In this document: positions 62,218-64,000 of the stretch, in pieces
Layout of the letters: every line of letters begins with the position of its first letter
Numbering within the stretch: the first letter of the stretch is position 1
Source: Bradyrhizobium sp. U87765 SZCCT0048
GTDB lineage: Bacteria; Pseudomonadota; Alphaproteobacteria; Rhizobiales; Xanthobacteraceae
Direction: 5' to 3'
Assembly: GCF_018131225.1 (NCBI RefSeq)
Contig: NZ_JAFCMM010000003.1
Location: forward strand, 508,001 to 572,000
DNA: 64,000 nucleotides
Notes under the pieces: generated by a model
Told to the model about the DNA's origin: nothing
Seen by the model: only the letters and a program-made list of their open reading frames with translations
The model's database searches: none
Position numbers and translations under genes: made by a program

Positions 62218-64000
62218 ATGCAGAACTGGGGCGTGATCGCAGTCGCCTTCGGCTACATCGGCCTGCTGTTCGTGATCGCGAGCTATGGCGACCGCCTGTC
62301 TCAGGCCCAGCGCGCCCGTGCCGGCCTCCTGATCTACCCGCTTTCGCTGGCGATCTACTGCACGTCGTGGACCTTCTTCGGCTCAATCGGCTTCGCCAGC
62401 CGCACCAGCATCGAGTTCCTCGCGATCTATGTCGGGCCCGTGCTGCTGATCGGCTTCTGCACGCCGCTGCTGCTGCGCATCATCCATCTCGCCAAGGCGC
62501 ACAATATCACCTCGGTGGCCGATTTCGTCGGCGCCCGCTATGGCAAGAGCCAGGCGGTGGCTGCCACCGCCGCGGTGATCGCGATCATCGGATCGGTGCC
62601 TTACATTGCGCTGCAGCTCAAGGCGGTGGCATCGTCGCTGGAGACGATCCTTGGCGAGGATCAGTCGATCGATCTCGCGATCTCGCATATTCCGCTGGTT
62701 GGCGACATCGCCCTCGTCGTCACCATCGCCATGGCGCTGTTCGCCGTGCTGTTCGGCACCCGCCAGACCGACGCCACCGAGCACCAGCACGGCCTCGTGC
62801 TGGCGGTCGCGGCGGAGTCGATCGTCAAGCTGGTGGTGTTCCTGGTCGCCGGCGCGTTCATCACCTTCCTGATGTTCAGCCCCCACGAGCTCATCGACCG
62901 CGCCATGAAGACGCCGGAGGCGGCGCGCGCCATCAACTACGCACCTTCGATCGGCAACTTCGTGACCATGACGGTGCTGTCGTTCTTTGCTGTCATGCTG
63001 CTGCCGCGCCAGTTCCACGTCAGCGTGGTCGAGAATACGCGCGACGCCGAAGTGCGGCGCGCGCGCTGGATGTTTCCGCTTTACCTCGTCGCCATCAACC
63101 TGTTCGTGATCCCGGTCGCGCTCGCCGGCCTCGTCACCTTCCCGTTCGGCGCCATCGACAGCGACATGTATCTTCTGGCGCTGCCGATCGCAGACGGCTC
63201 GAACCTCGTCAGCATCGCGGTGTTCGTCGGCGGCCTGTCGGCATCGACCGCGATGGTCATCGTCGAATGCGTCGCGCTCGCCATCATGGTCTCCAACGAC
63301 CTCGTGGTGCCGCTGATGCTGCGCCGCAGTCCGGCCTGGCGTGACGGCGGCCAGAACTTCGCCGGCTTCCTGCTCAACACCCGGCGCCTTGCGATCTTCG
63401 CCATCATGCTGATGGCATATTGCTACTACCGTGCGCTCGGCAATGCCCAGCTCGCGGCGATCGGCTTGCTGTCGTTCGCCGCCATTGCCCAGCTCGCGCC
63501 ATCGTTTCTGTTCGGTATGGTGTGGCGGCGCGCCACCGCGCGTGGCGCCATCGGCGGCATGGTGGTCGGCTTCATCGTATGGGCGTATACGCTGTTCCTG
63601 CCCAGCCTCTCGGATCTCGGCCCGAACAGCATGATGTGGCTGCAGCACGGCCCGCTCGGCATCGAACTGCTGCGGCCGCAGGCGCTGCTTGGATCGGAGC
63701 TGCCGCCGCTGATGCATGGCGTGCTGTGGAGCCTGTCGCTGAACTGCCTGACCTACGTGCTGCTGTCGCTGATGCGCCAGCCGTCGGCGATCGAGCGCGT
63801 GCAGGCCGATCTTTTCGTACCCAACCAGCTCGCGCCGATGACCCCGAGTTTCCGGCGCTGGCGCACCACGGTCACGGTGCAGGACCTGCTCGGCACCGTC
63901 GCCCAATATCTCGGCCCCGAACGCACACGGCTGGAGTTCGAATCGTTCGCAGGCCTGCAGCGCATCAGCCTCGATCGCAGCGCCCCCGCCGACTTCCGCC
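62218..64000 (+). CDS. SSS-type transporter/sensor histidine kinase, N-terminal part
   Basis: An open frame starts at ATG 62218 and runs off the right edge; 594 codons are visible. It begins with a sodium:solute-symporter-like domain with about 13 hydrophobic segments (NITSVADFVGARYGKSQ, TDATEHQHGLVLAVAAESIVKL, LPRQFHVSVVENTRDAEVRRARW). This matches CbrA-type kinases, where such a domain is followed by PAS and histidine kinase regions. The kinase part would lie outside the window, so that role is inferred. The divergent FixJ-family regulator is the likely partner. Confidence 0.88.
   Translation, partial: MQNWGVIAVAFGYIGLLFVIASYGDRLSQAQRARAGLLIYPLSLAIYCTSWTFFGSIGFASRTSIEFLAIYVGPVLLIGFCTPLLLRIIHLAKAHNITSVADFVGARYGKSQAVAATAAVIAIIGSVPYIALQLKAVASSLETILGEDQSIDLAISHIPLVGDIALVVTIAMALFAVLFGTRQTDATEHQHGLVLAVAAESIVKLVVFLVAGAFITFLMFSPHELIDRAMKTPEAARAINYAPSIGNFVTMTVLSFFAVMLLPRQFHVSVVENTRDAEVRRARWMFPLYLVAINLFVIPVALAGLVTFPFGAIDSDMYLLALPIADGSNLVSIAVFVGGLSASTAMVIVECVALAIMVSNDLVVPLMLRRSPAWRDGGQNFAGFLLNTRRLAIFAIMLMAYCYYRALGNAQLAAIGLLSFAAIAQLAPSFLFGMVWRRATARGAIGGMVVGFIVWAYTLFLPSLSDLGPNSMMWLQHGPLGIELLRPQALLGSELPPLMHGVLWSLSLNCLTYVLLSLMRQPSAIERVQADLFVPNQLAPMTPSFRRWRTTVTVQDLLGTVAQYLGPERTRLEFESFAGLQRISLDRSAPADFR

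Overview
The window is high-GC alphaproteobacterial chromosome, most likely family Nitrobacteraceae/Bradyrhizobiaceae (Rhodopseudomonas- or Bradyrhizobium-like). The pointers are the gene order yacG-maf-LMW phosphatase-UPF0262-hisD-DUF2948-murA, a C4-pathway 5-aminolevulinate synthase, a FixJ-type regulator, a CtrA-type TTAA-N7-TTAA site and family-typical REP-like palindromes. The assignment is inferred from gene content and order, not from a database search.

About 132-17215 is a genomic island in the 3' end of tRNA-Phe. A 21-bp imperfect direct repeat (20/21) lies at 132-152 and in the tRNA at 17215-17235. Next to the tRNA is a P4-type integrase broken by an in-frame TAG and a +1 frameshift. 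All confident island genes read on the minus strand and form two modules. One (8806-15230) is an oxidative cassette: an amine oxidase, a membrane protein with a six-cysteine knottin-like tail, an unknown protein and a DyP-type peroxidase. The other (151-7854) is a signalling/nucleic-acid cassette: a Ser/Thr kinase fused to an SF1 helicase, a winged-helix/PLD-like protein, a PP2C phosphatase and a membrane-anchored TerB_N protein truncated near the att end. It looks like a phosphorylation-controlled defence system and is the best candidate for something undescribed. Decayed gene fragments lie between the modules.

17216-24383 is conserved core: tRNA-Phe, yacG, maf, an LMW protein-tyrosine-phosphatase-like gene, UPF0262, hisD, DUF2948, murA, an NTF2-like protein and tRNA-Thr. 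A lower-GC insert (24384-26600) follows tRNA-Thr, with a small secreted protein and a membrane protein built of nine ~24-residue repeats plus an SH3-like tail. Next come a GntP-family permease, a patatin-like lipase and a small membrane protein.

29745-45847 is a motility region. On the minus strand lie an ECF sigma factor, fliC, fliD, fliS, an anti-sigma-like protein, a periplasmic sensor, then flgD, flgE, a small gene, flgN-like, flgK and flgL. On the plus strand, a HAD-domain protein, a DXD glycosyltransferase-like protein and a formyltransferase probably modify flagellin or another surface glycan.

45851-64000 is metabolic and signalling chromosome: a dipeptide-type ABC transporter, a VOC protein, a flavin monooxygenase-like protein, a PaaI thioesterase, an MFS transporter with a divergent GcvA/LysR regulator, a chemoreceptor, an MBL-fold hydrolase, hemA behind a FixK/FNR-type box, a FixJ-family regulator, and the start of an SSS-type transporter/sensor-kinase that runs off the window.
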